A stretch of 64,000 bases of DNA from Lachnospiraceae bacterium (GCA_009911505.1 QXXL01000004.1:62001-126000); one strand, 5' to 3'; positions 1-9,372 are shown, numbered from the stretch's first letter. The notes: generated by a model from the letters alone, not told the origin. A program made the numbers and translations.

Positions 1-531
1 CTTTTCCTTGTTGGACTTATCGGCGTGGACCGTATCCATGCTGCCGGATGCCGTATCAATAAAAAGGGATGCAATTTCTTTAGAACGCTTCACACCCACT
101 GTAACAGCTTCCCCATCGCCTGGCGTAACTACAAGCTTGCCGCCATCCTCCGGCAGCTGAATGGAATCGCCGCTGCATACTTTTTCCCCGTTTATCATGA
201 CATATCCTTCCTGCAGGGTATGTTCCGTATTGTCTTTCTTAACATTTTTTGATGCAAACCAGATTTGTACCGTATCCGAATCAGACCCTGACGGGAGAAA
301 CAGGTACGGTTGCCAGGCATAATCCGAGCCTGCATGAGTCCAGTGAAGATGCCTGCCAGGCACAGCGTTAAAAAATCCCGTGATGTAAATATCCTCTATA
401 TGCTCAATAGGCGTATCACTTTGCGCTGCCTTAGTAAAGAGTGGAGACGCCATAACCAGGCAAATAAATAACAGTGCTGTAAAACCCCACCTTTTCCATA
501 TACTGTTTTGACTGAATTGCTTCTTATACAT
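1..531 (-). CDS. secreted protein, N-terminal part (possibly CotH-kinase family)
   Basis: The reading frame stays open to the window edge, so only the first 177 codons are present. The start ATG (529-531) follows an AAAGGAGG ribosome binding site. The N-terminus is a signal peptide: basic MYKKQFSQNSIWKRW, a hydrophobic core (GFTALLFICLVMAS), then a likely cleavage after TKA. The visible mature part resembles a beta-sandwich leader and ends with LFIDTASGSMDTVHADKS, wording I associate with Lachnospiraceae CotH-kinase proteins just before their catalytic region. The catalytic part lies outside the window, so the family is inference. It sits downstream of htrA in the same direction, separated by a terminator-like hairpin. 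It probably acts at the cell surface. Confidence 0.6.
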   Translation of the reverse strand, partial: MYKKQFSQNSIWKRWGFTALLFICLVMASPLFTKAAQSDTPIEHIEDIYITGFFNAVPGRHLHWTHAGSDYAWQPYLFLPSGSDSDTVQIWFASKNVKKDNTEHTLQEGYVMINGEKVCSGDSIQLPEDGGKLVVTPGDGEAVTVGVKRSKEIASLFIDTASGSMDTVHADKSNKEK

Positions 532-585
532 AAAGGCCTCCTTTTGTTTTTATTATTATATCATATCACAGTATACGGAAAAAGA

Positions 586-621
586 GGGGAAAATTTTACC
601 CATTTTCGTAAAATTTTCCCC
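586..621 (-). terminator. perfect inverted repeat, likely htrA terminator
   Basis: A perfect 14-bp stem (586-599 against 608-621) with an 8-nt loop lies between the htrA stop and the next start. On the minus strand the stem is followed by TCTTTTT, so a rho-independent terminator after htrA is the simplest reading. The AT-rich stem core is somewhat unusual. Confidence 0.55.
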
Positions 622-645
622 GGCAGTACATGCCCGGCAATCCTG

Positions 646-1833
646 TTAATATGTATTTGCCGTTAGCGTAACTGGTACCTCTTTTTCAATATACCCTCCA
701 TTATCCGCAATCTGGACCGTAAGGACTACAGTATCGCCCACCTTATATCCGCCTATACATGATTTTAAGGCTTCCATAGAATCTATCTGTGTACCGTCAA
801 TCTTGGTAATAATACAGCCTGCCATAATCCCGGCCGTATCTGCGCCGCTGCCCTTTATCACCTGCGTGACATACACGCCCTTTGGCATATTAAATTGCTG
901 CACTTCTTCCAAGACATCCTGCCCATAAATCCCCAGATATGGCTTTCCGCTAATTGTAGTCTTTCCATTTGCAATTAAATCCTCTACAATCGGCTTAACT
1001 GTTGCCATCGGTATGGCAAATCCCATGCCTTCCACCTGCGTGTCAGAATATTTGGAGGAATTGATGCCGATAACCTCTCCGTCCGCATTCAAAAGCGCGC
1101 CGCCGCTGTTGCCTGGGTTGATAGCCGCATCGGTCTGGATTAAGCGGCTTGTAATAGTTTCACCAGTCTGCTCATCTTGAAATGTAACTTCCCGGCCCAA
1201 TGCACTGATTACACCTGTAGTAACCGATTGTCCATACCCCAAAGCGTTACCAATCGCAATCGCAGCGTCCCCAACCGAAAGCTTTTCAGAATCCCCAATT
1301 GTAGCAACCTGTACTGTACTTTTCGTTTCTTCTGTCAAATCCGATAACGCAACCTGTATAACAGCAAGGTCATCCGCGGGATCTGTGCCCCGTACACTGG
1401 CTGGGGCTGTTGTATTATCCGAAAACTGTACCGTTAAAGCGCTGCTGTCTTGTACCACATGGTTATTAGTCGCCACATACAGGTACTCGTCGTCTTTACT
1501 AACTAAAATGCCTGATCCGCTGCTTTCGTTTTCGACTGTACGCCCCTGCCCAAAAAAGCTTAGGATTTCCTGCTGCGTCATGCTGGTAATAGCGACAACA
1601 GAAGGCATTGCCGCTTCCACTACGCCGGAAATATCCTTCGAGCTTACACTGGATACCTTGGCTGTCGGCTGAATCTTAGAGGGCTTCACCTCATCTTCTG
1701 CGGCCTGCCCGCCTTTTACTAAATCACCTACAAAATAATTAACCCCGGAAAAACCTGTGCCCGCCACTACTCCAAATACAAGCGCCAATGCCGCGCATTT
1801 TGTCAGCTTGCTAAAAAAACTTTTTTTCTTCAT
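646..1833 (-). CDS. htrA: HtrA/DegP-like trypsin-family serine protease with PDZ domain
   Basis: Surface-exposed, membrane-anchored protease of the S1C family that degrades misfolded exported proteins. The 395-residue product begins with a basic stretch and one transmembrane segment (about residues 12-30). Counting from an in-frame ATG six codons further upstream, the triad is His131 (NNHVVQ), Asp161 (ADDLAV) and Ser249 (GNSGG). A C-terminal PDZ domain starts near PYLGIYGQDV. The ATG at 1833 is preferred because AAAGGGGC stands 7 bases before it, while the upstream ATG (1851) has no good site. It lies 125 bp after nrdG in the same direction and may be transcribed separately; no promoter was confidently seen. 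Confidence 0.93.
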   Translation of the reverse strand: MKKKSFFSKLTKCAALALVFGVVAGTGFSGVNYFVGDLVKGGQAAEDEVKPSKIQPTAKVSSVSSKDISGVVEAAMPSVVAITSMTQQEILSFFGQGRTVENESSGSGILVSKDDEYLYVATNNHVVQDSSALTVQFSDNTTAPASVRGTDPADDLAVIQVALSDLTEETKSTVQVATIGDSEKLSVGDAAIAIGNALGYGQSVTTGVISALGREVTFQDEQTGETITSRLIQTDAAINPGNSGGALLNADGEVIGINSSKYSDTQVEGMGFAIPMATVKPIVEDLIANGKTTISGKPYLGIYGQDVLEEVQQFNMPKGVYVTQVIKGSGADTAGIMAGCIITKIDGTQIDSMEALKSCIGGYKVGDTVVLTVQIADNGGYIEKEVPVTLTANTY

Positions 1834-1958
1834 GATAATTGCCCCTTTCATTTCTCTTATGGTTACATATTCATGTTGTTTTCGTTTACATGGAGTAGTT
1901 TAATACTTATTTATGTTCTGATTTTGATGAAAATATGAAAAAAATATGTTCAGCGCAT

Positions 1959-2477
1959 CTACAAAAGCTCCAGAACCTCCCCTGTTTCCATAAAATGCTT
2001 ACAGTCAATCACGCGCTGGTTGGCAGATCCTTTGAATTTCAACATAATGCTGTGCTCTTCCTCAATAAAAGGCCCGTCCACCAATACGTCGATCAGAGAA
2101 AGCATTTCATCCGTATCTCCTGTATGGCGCGCCCCACCCTGTATCAAATCCCGATCCAGCAGGTACCCCGTATATGCCCAGATGTCCTTCGTGGGATACT
2201 TCTGTTTTACCTGCCGCAAAAAAGGTAAAATGCCCGCCTGGTTTTCCGGTTCAAACGGATCGCCCCCAAGAAGCGTAAGCCCTTTGATATACGGCGGCGC
2301 TAAGGAATCTAAAATCTGCCCCATTACTTCTTTTGTAAATTTTGCCCCATAGGAAAAATCCCATGTCTCGGGCTGAAAACAGCCTTTACAGCAGTTTCTG
2401 CACCCAGATACAAACAGGACGGTACGCACACCCGTCCCATTTGCAATATCACAATATTTGACTACGGAATAATTCAT
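1959..2477 (-). CDS. nrdG: anaerobic ribonucleotide reductase activating protein
   Basis: Radical SAM activase that installs the glycyl radical on NrdD. The radical SAM cluster motif CX3CX2C is seen as CRNCCKGC (about residues 26-33), followed by a GGDP motif (LLGGDPFEPEN) for SAM binding. At 172 residues it has normal family length. Its ATG overlaps the nrdD stop by four bases (ATGA), so the two are translationally coupled. It is co-transcribed with nrdD from the NrdR-type promoter near 4700. Confidence 0.95.
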   Translation of the reverse strand: MNYSVVKYCDIANGTGVRTVLFVSGCRNCCKGCFQPETWDFSYGAKFTKEVMGQILDSLAPPYIKGLTLLGGDPFEPENQAGILPFLRQVKQKYPTKDIWAYTGYLLDRDLIQGGARHTGDTDEMLSLIDVLVDGPFIEEEHSIMLKFKGSANQRVIDCKHFMETGEVLELL

Positions 2478-4635
2478 AGGTGCAGCACCCTTTCCTTAAT
2501 CTCCTGTGTCCTGCCCTGATTCCAAAACTGCGTACCGATATAGCCGCAAGTCCTCCTTGCCACATTCATCTTATCCTGATCGCGGTTGTGGCAGTTTGGG
2601 CATTCCCATATTAGCTTGCCGCCCTCATCCGTTACAATCGTAATTTCCCCGTCATAACCGCATATCTGGCAGAAATCGCTTTTGGTATTTAATTCAGCGT
2701 ACATAATGTTTTCGTATATATGCTGCATCAGCGCCAGCACTGCATCCAGATTATGCGTCATGTCCGGCACCTCTACATAGCTAATAGCCCCGCCCGGAGA
2801 AAGCCGCTGGAACTGTGCTTCAAATTTTAGTTTGGCAAACGCGTCAATTTCCTCGCTGACATGGACATGATAGCTGTTGGTAATATAGTTTTTATCTGTG
2901 ACCCCAGGGACAATGCCAAACCGCTTCTGTAAGCATTTCGCAAATTTATAGGTAGTAGATTCTAAGGGCGTCCCATATACGCTAAAGCCGATGTCCGTTT
3001 CCTGCTTCCATGCCTCACAGGCGTCGTTTAGCCGCTGCATTACTTTTAACGCAAACGGGGTGGCCAAAGGATCTGTGTGGGATTTTCCCGTCATATACTG
3101 CGTGCACTCACAAAGCCCGGCATACCCCAGGGAAATCGAAGAATATCCCCCATACAAAAGCTTATCAATCGCTTCGCCCTTTTCCAACCTGCCAAGCGCC
3201 CCATACTGCCAGAGGATTGGGGCCACGTCGGATGGCGTCCCTTTTAAACGGTTATGGCGGCACATAAGCGCCTGCCTGCAAAGCTGCAGCCGTTCGTCCA
3301 AAATGCGCCAAAAGCCCTCCATATCCCCGCCGGAGCTTAAAGCTGCATCCACCAGATTTAATGTTACAACGCCCTGGTTAAACCTGCCGTAAAATTTATA
3401 CCTGCCATTCTCATCCTTGTACAGATTCAGAAAAGATCTACAGCCCATACAAGGATAGCAGTTGCCCTCCTTTAATTCCCGCATGACTTTTTCAGAGATA
3501 TAATCCGGCACCATGCGCTTGCCGTACACTGCGCCGCCAGTTTCGTAAGCCCCCAATATTTGCTGCCCTCCGTAATATTATCTTCTTCAAGCACATAAAT
3601 AAGCTTCGGAAATGCCGGGGTAATATAAACGCCGGATTCATTCTTAACGCCATGGATGCGCTGGCGCAGCACCTCTTCAATAACAAGCGCAAGATCGTCG
3701 CGTGTGCGCCCTTCGGGCACTTCATTTAAATACATAAATACCGTCACAAACGGCGCCTGCCCGTTCGTAGTCATTAACGTAATAACCTGGTACTGGATCA
3801 TCTGTACGCCCCTGTTAATTTCCTCTAAAACCCGCGACTCTGCCACACCATTTAACTGCTCTTCATTTAACGCAATACCGGCAGCTTCAAATTCCTGCCG
3901 TACCTCCTTGCGGAAACGGTGCCTGCTGACATCTACAAAGGGTGCCAAATGGGAAAGCGAAATACTCTGCCCGCCATACTGGGAGCTTGCAATCTGGGCA
4001 ATAATCTGGGTTGCAATATTACATGCTGTCGAAAAGCTATGCGGTTTTTCAATCATAGTCCCACTGATCACAGTCCCATTCTGCAGCATATCCTCCAGGT
4101 TAACCAGGCAGCAGTTATGCATATGCTGCGCAAAATAATCCGAATCGTGGAAATGGATAATTCCATTTTCATGCGCCTCGACAACCTCCTGTGGAAGCAA
4201 AAAACGGCGTGTGATGTCTTTACTGACCTCCCCTGCCATATAGTCCCGCTGTACACTGTTGACAGTTGGGTTTTTGTTGGAGTTTTCCTGCTTCACCTCT
4301 TCATTATCGCACTCTAATAAGCTCATAATCTGCTTGTCGGTAGAATTGGCCTTGCGCACCAGCGCCCTTTTGTAACGGTAGGTTATATAATTGCGCGCAA
4401 CTGCAAATGCCTGCTGCTGCATAATTTCATTCTCAACCAAATCCTGTATTTCTTCTACGTTTAAAGCACGTCCCATATTACCGCAAATCTCTTCCAAATG
4501 CCGGCATATTTCCTGCACCTGTGCATCCGACATTTTATCCGGCTCAAGGACTGTACGGTTAGCTTTTAATACGGCGGCTTCTATTTTGGAAATGTGAAAT
4601 TCCTCTTCTGTTCCGCTTCTTTTAATGATCCTCAT
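2474..4635 (-). pseudogene. nrdD: anaerobic ribonucleoside-triphosphate reductase, disrupted by a one-base frameshift
   Basis: Class III reductase making dNTPs under anaerobic conditions. The N-terminal part carries the ATP-cone (RIIKRSGTEEEFHISKIE) and the start of the barrel. The C-terminal part carries paired CX2C zinc ligands (CQICG and CPNC) and the glycyl-radical loop (RRTCGYIGTQFW). The two halves are in different frames. The family reads QCTAKRMVPDYISEK across 3518-3522, but here the sequence gives ACGGC-AAGCGC, one A short of ACGGC-AAAGCGC. Restoring one base gives 721 codons (720 residues), normal length. The start at 4635 is chosen for its AAGGAGAGG site; the open frame further upstream runs into the promoter. 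Since nrdG is intact and the enzyme is normally essential in an anaerobe, a sequencing error is as likely as a real mutation. A programmed frameshift is possible, but no slippery heptamer was seen. Confidence 0.9.
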
Positions 4636-4696
4636 GGCTGCTTTCCTCTCCTTACCATTATTTACGTTCTTATTGAATAGAATTCTATGGTATAAA

Positions 4697-4746
4697 AATA
4701 TACCACATATAGTATATCCTGTCAATCATATATCTATATATGGTAT
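4697..4746 (-). promoter_or_regulatory. nrdDG promoter with two NrdR-type boxes
   Basis: On the minus strand TTGACA (4720-4725) is followed after exactly 17 bp by TATATT (4697-4702). Two 16-bp palindromic boxes flank it: ATACCATATATAGATA (4731-4746) and ATACTATATGTGGTAT (4700-4715). They are separated by 15 bp, so their centres are 31 bp apart on one face of the helix. Both fit the NrdR consensus (acaCwAtATaTwGwgt) at the core positions. The proximal box overlaps the -10 element, so binding would block RNA polymerase. The 5' leader to the nrdD start is about 55 nt. The nrdR gene is not in the window. Confidence 0.8.
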
Positions 4747-4832
4747 ATCGACTTTTATATTATAAATCATGGAATATTCTGATTATTCCGGTGGAATATG
4801 CAAATACAGGTTCAATTAGCGCATTGGCGCCC

Positions 4833-7424
4833 TTAAGGCCGTTCCTTATCGAATTGGCGGAAATGGTGTTCAAGCAGTTCTGCCACTTGCCGTATATCAA
4901 TCGGTTTTGGGGTATGCGCATTCATGCCGCAGTCTAAACAGCGCTTGACATCATCATAAAAAGCATCTGCGCTTATGGCTATAATTGGGATTTTGCCCGC
5001 ATCATCCCGTTTCATTGCACGGATCTTTTCAGCAGCTTCAAACCCCGTCATTTTGGGCATACGCAAATCCATCAAAACACCATCATACCAGTATGGGGGA
5101 GACTGTTGAAATTTTTCCACACAAATCTGCCCATTCTCCGCCCAGTCCAGCTCCATCCCAAGTTCGGCAAGCAATTCATTGGCAATCTCCCAATTCAGCT
5201 CATTATCCTCTGCCATCAAAATACGCCGTCCGGTAAAATCCATCTGCCCTTCTTCCTTATCCGGCTGCCGTACAACGTCTTCTTCTGTATATTTGCGCAG
5301 GCCATAATACAAGCTTGAACGGAACAGCGGCTTGGCAATGCATCCAGACGCCCCGGCAGCGCGGGCATCCGTTTCCACCTCTCCCCAGTCCCCGTCAAAT
5401 AAAATAATAACCGGCGTTTCATTGCCCAGCTGAAGGCGCAGCTGTTCAATCATATAAATACAGCCTGGCTCTTTTAGGCTCCAGTCCAATAGGATCATAT
5501 GGTAGCCTTCCCCGGCTTTTTGCCGTTGGCACGCTAACTGTAAGCCCTGTTCCTCATCAAAAACCGGCTCCGGGTTTAGCCCAATAGAACGCAGCATTTC
5601 CGTAGCAGTCTGCAAAACCCGCTTGTCGTCGTCTATTACAAGTATACTCCTCTCTGGCAGCTTAAGAGGCAGCTCCTGCATATGTACTTTTTCCAAATCT
5701 AATATCACATGGAACGTACTGCCCTGCCCCGGCGTACTTTCCACTACAATTGCCCCCTGCATAGCGTCCACAATATGCTTTGTAATGGTAAGCCCAAGGC
5801 CCGCACCCTCGGCTTTTTGTACGCGGCTATTGTCTTCCCTGGCAAATGCCTCAAAAATCTTATCCTTAAACCCCTCTTCCATACCCACGCCATTATCTTT
5901 TACATACAAATGTGTCCGTACATAGCCATCGCCTTTCGGGGAATCTTCCTGCCTAATCACTACCTGGATTTGCCCGCCTTCCGGTGTAAACTTTGCTGCA
6001 TTGCCCAAAAGGTTCAAAAGGATCTGCGGCATACGGACAGCATCCCCTAGTATATTTTCGCAGATAATATCATGTGTATAAATATCAAAACGCTGTTTTT
6101 TCTCATAGATTTGGGGCTGGATAATTGTCAGGACATTATGTACTATTTCACGCAGGGAAACCGGTTCTATATTCATAGACAGGTAGCCCTTTTCGATTTT
6201 AGACATATCTAGCATATCATTAAGAAGCCCCAGCAAATGCCTGCTGGAAACGTTTATTTTGCGCAGGCAGGAGCTGACCCTGGGCGTATTTTCCAGGTTG
6301 GCAATTGCCACAGTCGTCATACCCATAATACCGTTCATCGGGGTACGGATATCGTGGCTCATATTAGAAAGGAACTCGCTTTTGACCTGGCTTGCCCGTT
6401 CTGCGCTTTTGCGCGCCTTATCCGCTGTCTTGCGCGCTTCGTCTAACGTATGGATCTGCTCCCTGGTCAAACGGAAATACCCCAAAAACACCAGCAATAA
6501 GACAACCAGTATCAGCCCACAGCCCCCTATGGAAACTATACTCCACCGCAGCCCAAGGCTTGCAATTGTTTCGTCTATATTGCCATAAGATAAGTACAAA
6601 AGCAGGTGCCATTCCGTATCGGGCAGCGCTGTACAGTACAAGTTGTGGCGTTCCCCCGCCACCTGAACCTCACTTGTATAGTCCTTTCCGCTGTCCATTG
6701 CTTCAATGAGCTCTTTTGCATACTGTTTTGGGCCTTTCCCTGCAATGTACTCGTATTTGCTCCCTACCCTGTCAAAATAGTTCTCACTGTCCGCCATATT
6801 TTCACTTTGCAGGATAAAGCTCCCGTTCCGGCGGATAATAGAATACTCTACCATAGAAGTATCGACGCCCAGCGCTAACGTATCACGCAGATAACTGGTC
6901 GGAAGTCCAGCCACCAACGCTATACTATCTGTCCCGTCCCCTAACGGGTAAGCTGCCGGCACACCCATCATTACAACCGGGGCGCCGTCCTCGTCCCAGC
7001 CTGCACTTAACTTCTCCTCTCCGTTTTTGAGGGAATCCAGAAATGCTTCCGGCAAGCCGGACTGCATACTCTTGCCGTATACCATATCAAACCTGCCGTC
7101 TTCTGTACACAATGCCAGATAATCAAACCCCCTGGAACGGGCAGTTTCAGAAAGCGCTTCCCGTATGCGAAAAGCCCCATCTGCCTGGCCAGGAGGGACA
7201 GAATCTACCAATGACCTGGCATGGCTTAGCTGCAGCTCAATTGTAGTCCCAAAATGGTTTGCCATCTGCTCACTCATCCCGGACATATAAATAACCCCAA
7301 TATCTGTAATGGCATCCGCACCCATAATATTATTCCAAATATTCTGGATGCTAAAAATAATGACACAAAAAATAGATGTCAATGTAAGGCTGACCATCAA
7401 AAACCGAGTCGTCTTATTTCCCAT
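4833..7424 (-). CDS. hybrid sensor histidine kinase with two receiver domains
   Basis: Membrane sensor kinase of 863 residues. Order: transmembrane helix near 10-30, extracytoplasmic sensor region (about 35-290, Cache-like), second transmembrane helix near 295-318, a short coiled-coil linker, HisKA with the phospho-acceptor His in SHDIRTPMNG (near 357), and HATPase with N box (LLGNAAKFTPEGG) and G boxes (DNGVGM, GAGLGLTI). Two REC domains follow. The first has Asp in LLDWSL and Lys in AKPLF, but is divergent. The second is canonical (AEDNELN, LMDLRMP, PKPID). There is no output domain and no partner regulator nearby, so it is an orphan relay kinase. The ATG at 7424 is preferred to a TTG two codons upstream because GGGGG lies nine bases before it. 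The input signal is unknown. Confidence 0.92.
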   Translation of the reverse strand: MGNKTTRFLMVSLTLTSIFCVIIFSIQNIWNNIMGADAITDIGVIYMSGMSEQMANHFGTTIELQLSHARSLVDSVPPGQADGAFRIREALSETARSRGFDYLALCTEDGRFDMVYGKSMQSGLPEAFLDSLKNGEEKLSAGWDEDGAPVVMMGVPAAYPLGDGTDSIALVAGLPTSYLRDTLALGVDTSMVEYSIIRRNGSFILQSENMADSENYFDRVGSKYEYIAGKGPKQYAKELIEAMDSGKDYTSEVQVAGERHNLYCTALPDTEWHLLLYLSYGNIDETIASLGLRWSIVSIGGCGLILVVLLLVFLGYFRLTREQIHTLDEARKTADKARKSAERASQVKSEFLSNMSHDIRTPMNGIMGMTTVAIANLENTPRVSSCLRKINVSSRHLLGLLNDMLDMSKIEKGYLSMNIEPVSLREIVHNVLTIIQPQIYEKKQRFDIYTHDIICENILGDAVRMPQILLNLLGNAAKFTPEGGQIQVVIRQEDSPKGDGYVRTHLYVKDNGVGMEEGFKDKIFEAFAREDNSRVQKAEGAGLGLTITKHIVDAMQGAIVVESTPGQGSTFHVILDLEKVHMQELPLKLPERSILVIDDDKRVLQTATEMLRSIGLNPEPVFDEEQGLQLACQRQKAGEGYHMILLDWSLKEPGCIYMIEQLRLQLGNETPVIILFDGDWGEVETDARAAGASGCIAKPLFRSSLYYGLRKYTEEDVVRQPDKEEGQMDFTGRRILMAEDNELNWEIANELLAELGMELDWAENGQICVEKFQQSPPYWYDGVLMDLRMPKMTGFEAAEKIRAMKRDDAGKIPIIAISADAFYDDVKRCLDCGMNAHTPKPIDIRQVAELLEHHFRQFDKERP

Positions 7425-7465
7425 TTCCAAATTCCCCCTTGGAATGCCTAAGAAATCTTCGTTGC

Positions 7466-7494
7466 ATTATAGCATATACGGACATGTCTTTCAA
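7466..7494 (-). promoter_or_regulatory. promoter of the hybrid kinase gene
   Basis: On the minus strand TTGAAA (7489-7494), a 17-bp spacer, then TATAAT (7466-7471). Transcription would begin about 35 bp before the ATG at 7424. It is divergent from the pfp promoter next to it. Confidence 0.7.
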
Positions 7495-7531
7495 GAGGTG
7501 GGGCGAATGTCAGGATTTTGTCATTTTATGC

Positions 7532-7560
7532 TTGTCTTGCCACCCCCTATCTGCTATAAT
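7532..7560 (+). promoter_or_regulatory. pfp promoter
   Basis: TTGTCT (7532-7537), a 17-bp spacer and a consensus TATAAT (7555-7560) lie directly before the phosphofructokinase gene. The short leader ends in AAAGGAG seven bases before the ATG. Confidence 0.7.
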
Positions 7561-7592
7561 CTAAAAACAAAAGAATCAAAGGAGATGTCAAT

Positions 7593-8834
7593 ATGAAAGG
7601 AAACATTGTTGTTGGACAATCTGGCGGCCCTACCGCCGTCATCAATTCATCAATTGCCGGCGTTTATGTACAGGCAAAAAAGCTGGGTGTAGAAAAAGTT
7701 TATGGTATGGTACACGGTATCGAAGGTTTTCTGGAGGATAAATTATGCGACATGGACGAGTACTTCTCCGATCCGGTCAATGTTGAAATCTTAAAACGGA
7801 CGCCTTCGGCATTTTTAGGCTCATGCCGTTTCAAAATGCCCAAAATAGAAGGCCATGAAGACGTATATGAAAAAGTATTTGAAATCATGGAAAAGCACAA
7901 TATCGAATGCCTTTTCTATGCAGGGGGCAACGATTCTATGGATACCGTTAAAATGCTGTCCGATTACGCGGCAGCACACGGAAAACCACAGAGGTTTATG
8001 GGCGTGCCAAAGACGATTGACAACGATCTGCCTATCACAGACCACTGCCCAGGCTATGGCTCCGCAGCAAAATATATCGCCGCTTCCCTAAAAGAAGTCA
8101 TCCGCGACAACGAATCCTTCGGCGCTAAAAAGCCAACCGTATGTATCGTAGAAATCATGGGGCGTAATGCCGGCTGGTTAACTGCAGCGGCAGCGCTTGC
8201 AAAAGGGGACGACTGCTCTGGCGCAGACGCAATTTACCTCCCTGAAAAGACCTTTGATCTGGATGCATTCATGGCAAAAGTAAAAGAGCTTGCCGAGACA
8301 AAGAGTTCTGTTGTTATCGCCGTTTCCGAAGGCGTAAAAATTGCAGATGGGCGCTATGTATGTGAGCTTGCCAACGAAAACGTTGCAGTAGACGCATTTG
8401 GCCACAAGCAAATGTCCGGGACTGCCGCATACCTCGCACAGCTGGTTGCTGCCGATACAGGCTTAAAGACCCGTGCAATTGAATTCTCTACTTTACAGAG
8501 GGCTGCTACCCACTTGGCATCTCTAACCGATATTAACGAAGCTTTCCAGGCAGGCTCAGACGCTATGAAGGCTGCCGCAGCAGGCGAAACTGGAAAAATG
8601 ATTATCTTTACAAGGGATGGCGAAGATCCATACGAATGTGGTACAAGCTCTTATGATATCCATGAAATTGCAAATGTAGAACGGCATGTACCAGACGAAT
8701 GGTTTACTGAAGATGGCACAAACCTCAACGAAAAATATGTCCAGTATGCGCGTCCGTTAATTATGGGCGAATTAACCCCGGTATTTGTAGATGGGCTGCC
8801 AAGGCATATTGTAATGAAAGAATTATTTGATTAA
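7593..8834 (+). CDS. pfp: 6-phosphofructokinase, PPi-dependent type
   Basis: Phosphorylates fructose 6-phosphate in glycolysis. 413 residues. The N-terminal phosphate loop reads VGQSGGPTAVIN. The nucleotide-specificity region reads GGNDSMDT: Asp stands where ATP-dependent enzymes have Gly (GGDGS). PKTIDNDL has Lys where ATP enzymes have Gly (PGTIDND). Both substitutions are the known hallmarks of PPi use. MGRNAGW corresponds to the usual MGRHAGW. The first Asp of the GGDD signature is Asn here, a variant to note. It is monocistronic, with its own promoter and a strong terminator, and is one of the few plus-strand genes. Phosphoryl donor is inferred, not shown. Confidence 0.92.
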   Translation: MKGNIVVGQSGGPTAVINSSIAGVYVQAKKLGVEKVYGMVHGIEGFLEDKLCDMDEYFSDPVNVEILKRTPSAFLGSCRFKMPKIEGHEDVYEKVFEIMEKHNIECLFYAGGNDSMDTVKMLSDYAAAHGKPQRFMGVPKTIDNDLPITDHCPGYGSAAKYIAASLKEVIRDNESFGAKKPTVCIVEIMGRNAGWLTAAAALAKGDDCSGADAIYLPEKTFDLDAFMAKVKELAETKSSVVIAVSEGVKIADGRYVCELANENVAVDAFGHKQMSGTAAYLAQLVAADTGLKTRAIEFSTLQRAATHLASLTDINEAFQAGSDAMKAAAAGETGKMIIFTRDGEDPYECGTSSYDIHEIANVERHVPDEWFTEDGTNLNEKYVQYARPLIMGELTPVFVDGLPRHIVMKELFD

Positions 8835-8845
8835 ATGATGCTATA

Positions 8846-8888
8846 CAGCCTGTAGCCGGCTTACCAGCCGGGCTGCAGGCTGTTTTGT
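8846..8888 (+). terminator. rho-independent terminator of pfp
   Basis: CAGCCTGTAGCCGGC pairs with GCCGGGCTGCAGGCTG across a short loop and is followed by TTTTGT. It begins 11 bp after the pfp stop. Confidence 0.85.
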
Positions 8889-8889
8889 A

Positions 8890-8926
8890 TAAAAAAAGAA
8901 GAAGCCCGTTAATGAACTTCTTCTTA
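8890..8926 (-). terminator. rho-independent terminator of rpsU
   Basis: On the minus strand AAGAAGAAG and CTTCTTCTT (9-bp stem, 8896-8904 with 8917-8925) enclose a 12-nt loop and are followed by a run of T. It lies 48 bp after the rpsU stop and is back to back with the pfp terminator. Confidence 0.8.
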
Positions 8927-8973
8927 TTGCTCCTATTGATTCTTATTCCTTCATCATTTACAAATCGCTAATA

Positions 8974-9150
8974 TTAATTATATTTGCGTTTTCTTGCCGC
9001 CTCTGACTTTTTTTTGCGTCTTACACTTGGCTTTTCGTAATGCTCCCTTTTACGAATCTCCTGCTGAATCCCGGCTTTTGCACAATTCCGTTTAAATCTG
9101 CGTAAAGCGCTATCCAAAGTCTCGTTCTCTTTTACGATTACATTCGACAT
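8974..9150 (-). CDS. rpsU: 30S ribosomal protein S21
   Basis: Small-subunit protein of 58 residues, typical length. [20 protein letters not shown] and the basic tail [15 protein letters not shown] match S21 throughout. The start at 9150 gives the family's N-terminus; the open frame 14 codons further upstream gives unrelated residues. It is monocistronic, between its own promoter and terminator. The IS30-family element inserted just upstream of its promoter without disturbing it. Confidence 0.95.
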   Translation of the reverse strand: MSNVIVKENETLDSALRRFKRNCAKAGIQQEIRKREHYEKPSVRRKKKSEAARKRKYN

Positions 9151-9229
9151 AGTCTCACACCTAACCTCCCTCCAGTTGCATATTGTGCACATTCAACTGT
9201 TTGGGTAATATTTTACTGCACTAACAATT

Positions 9230-9257
9230 ATTATAGCATAATTTTTCCATTCGTCAA
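9230..9257 (-). promoter_or_regulatory. rpsU promoter
   Basis: On the minus strand TTGACG (9252-9257), a 16-bp spacer and TATAAT (9230-9235). The left target repeat of the IS element begins only 24 bp upstream of the -35. Confidence 0.75.
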
Positions 9258-9280
9258 CTGCTTTTTTATATAAATATGCT

Positions 9281-9294
9281 TTTCCTCAATGCTG
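9281..9294 (+). repeat. left target-site duplication of the IS element
   Basis: TTTCCTCAATGCTG is repeated exactly at 10954-10967, directly outside the imperfect terminal inverted repeats. This fits a 14-bp target duplication, longer than the 2-3 bp usual for IS30. Confidence 0.65.
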
Positions 9295-9372
9295 CTTAAT
9301 TGCAAATTTAAATTCCACCCCTCTGTGGAATTTAATCCTGCAAATCTTCCTCCCGGCAGGAAGGAAGTACTT

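Noticed and set aside
2474..4725. nrdD read as two separate genes
   Set aside because: Both halves continue one family alignment, and the second has no start site of its own; one missing base explains it.
4740..4832. Terminator for the hybrid kinase
   Set aside because: Only a weak short palindrome (GGAATA/TTATTCC) without a T-run was seen on the correct strand.
7424..7430. TTG start two codons before the kinase ATG
   Set aside because: It lies too near the GGGGG site; the ATG has better spacing.
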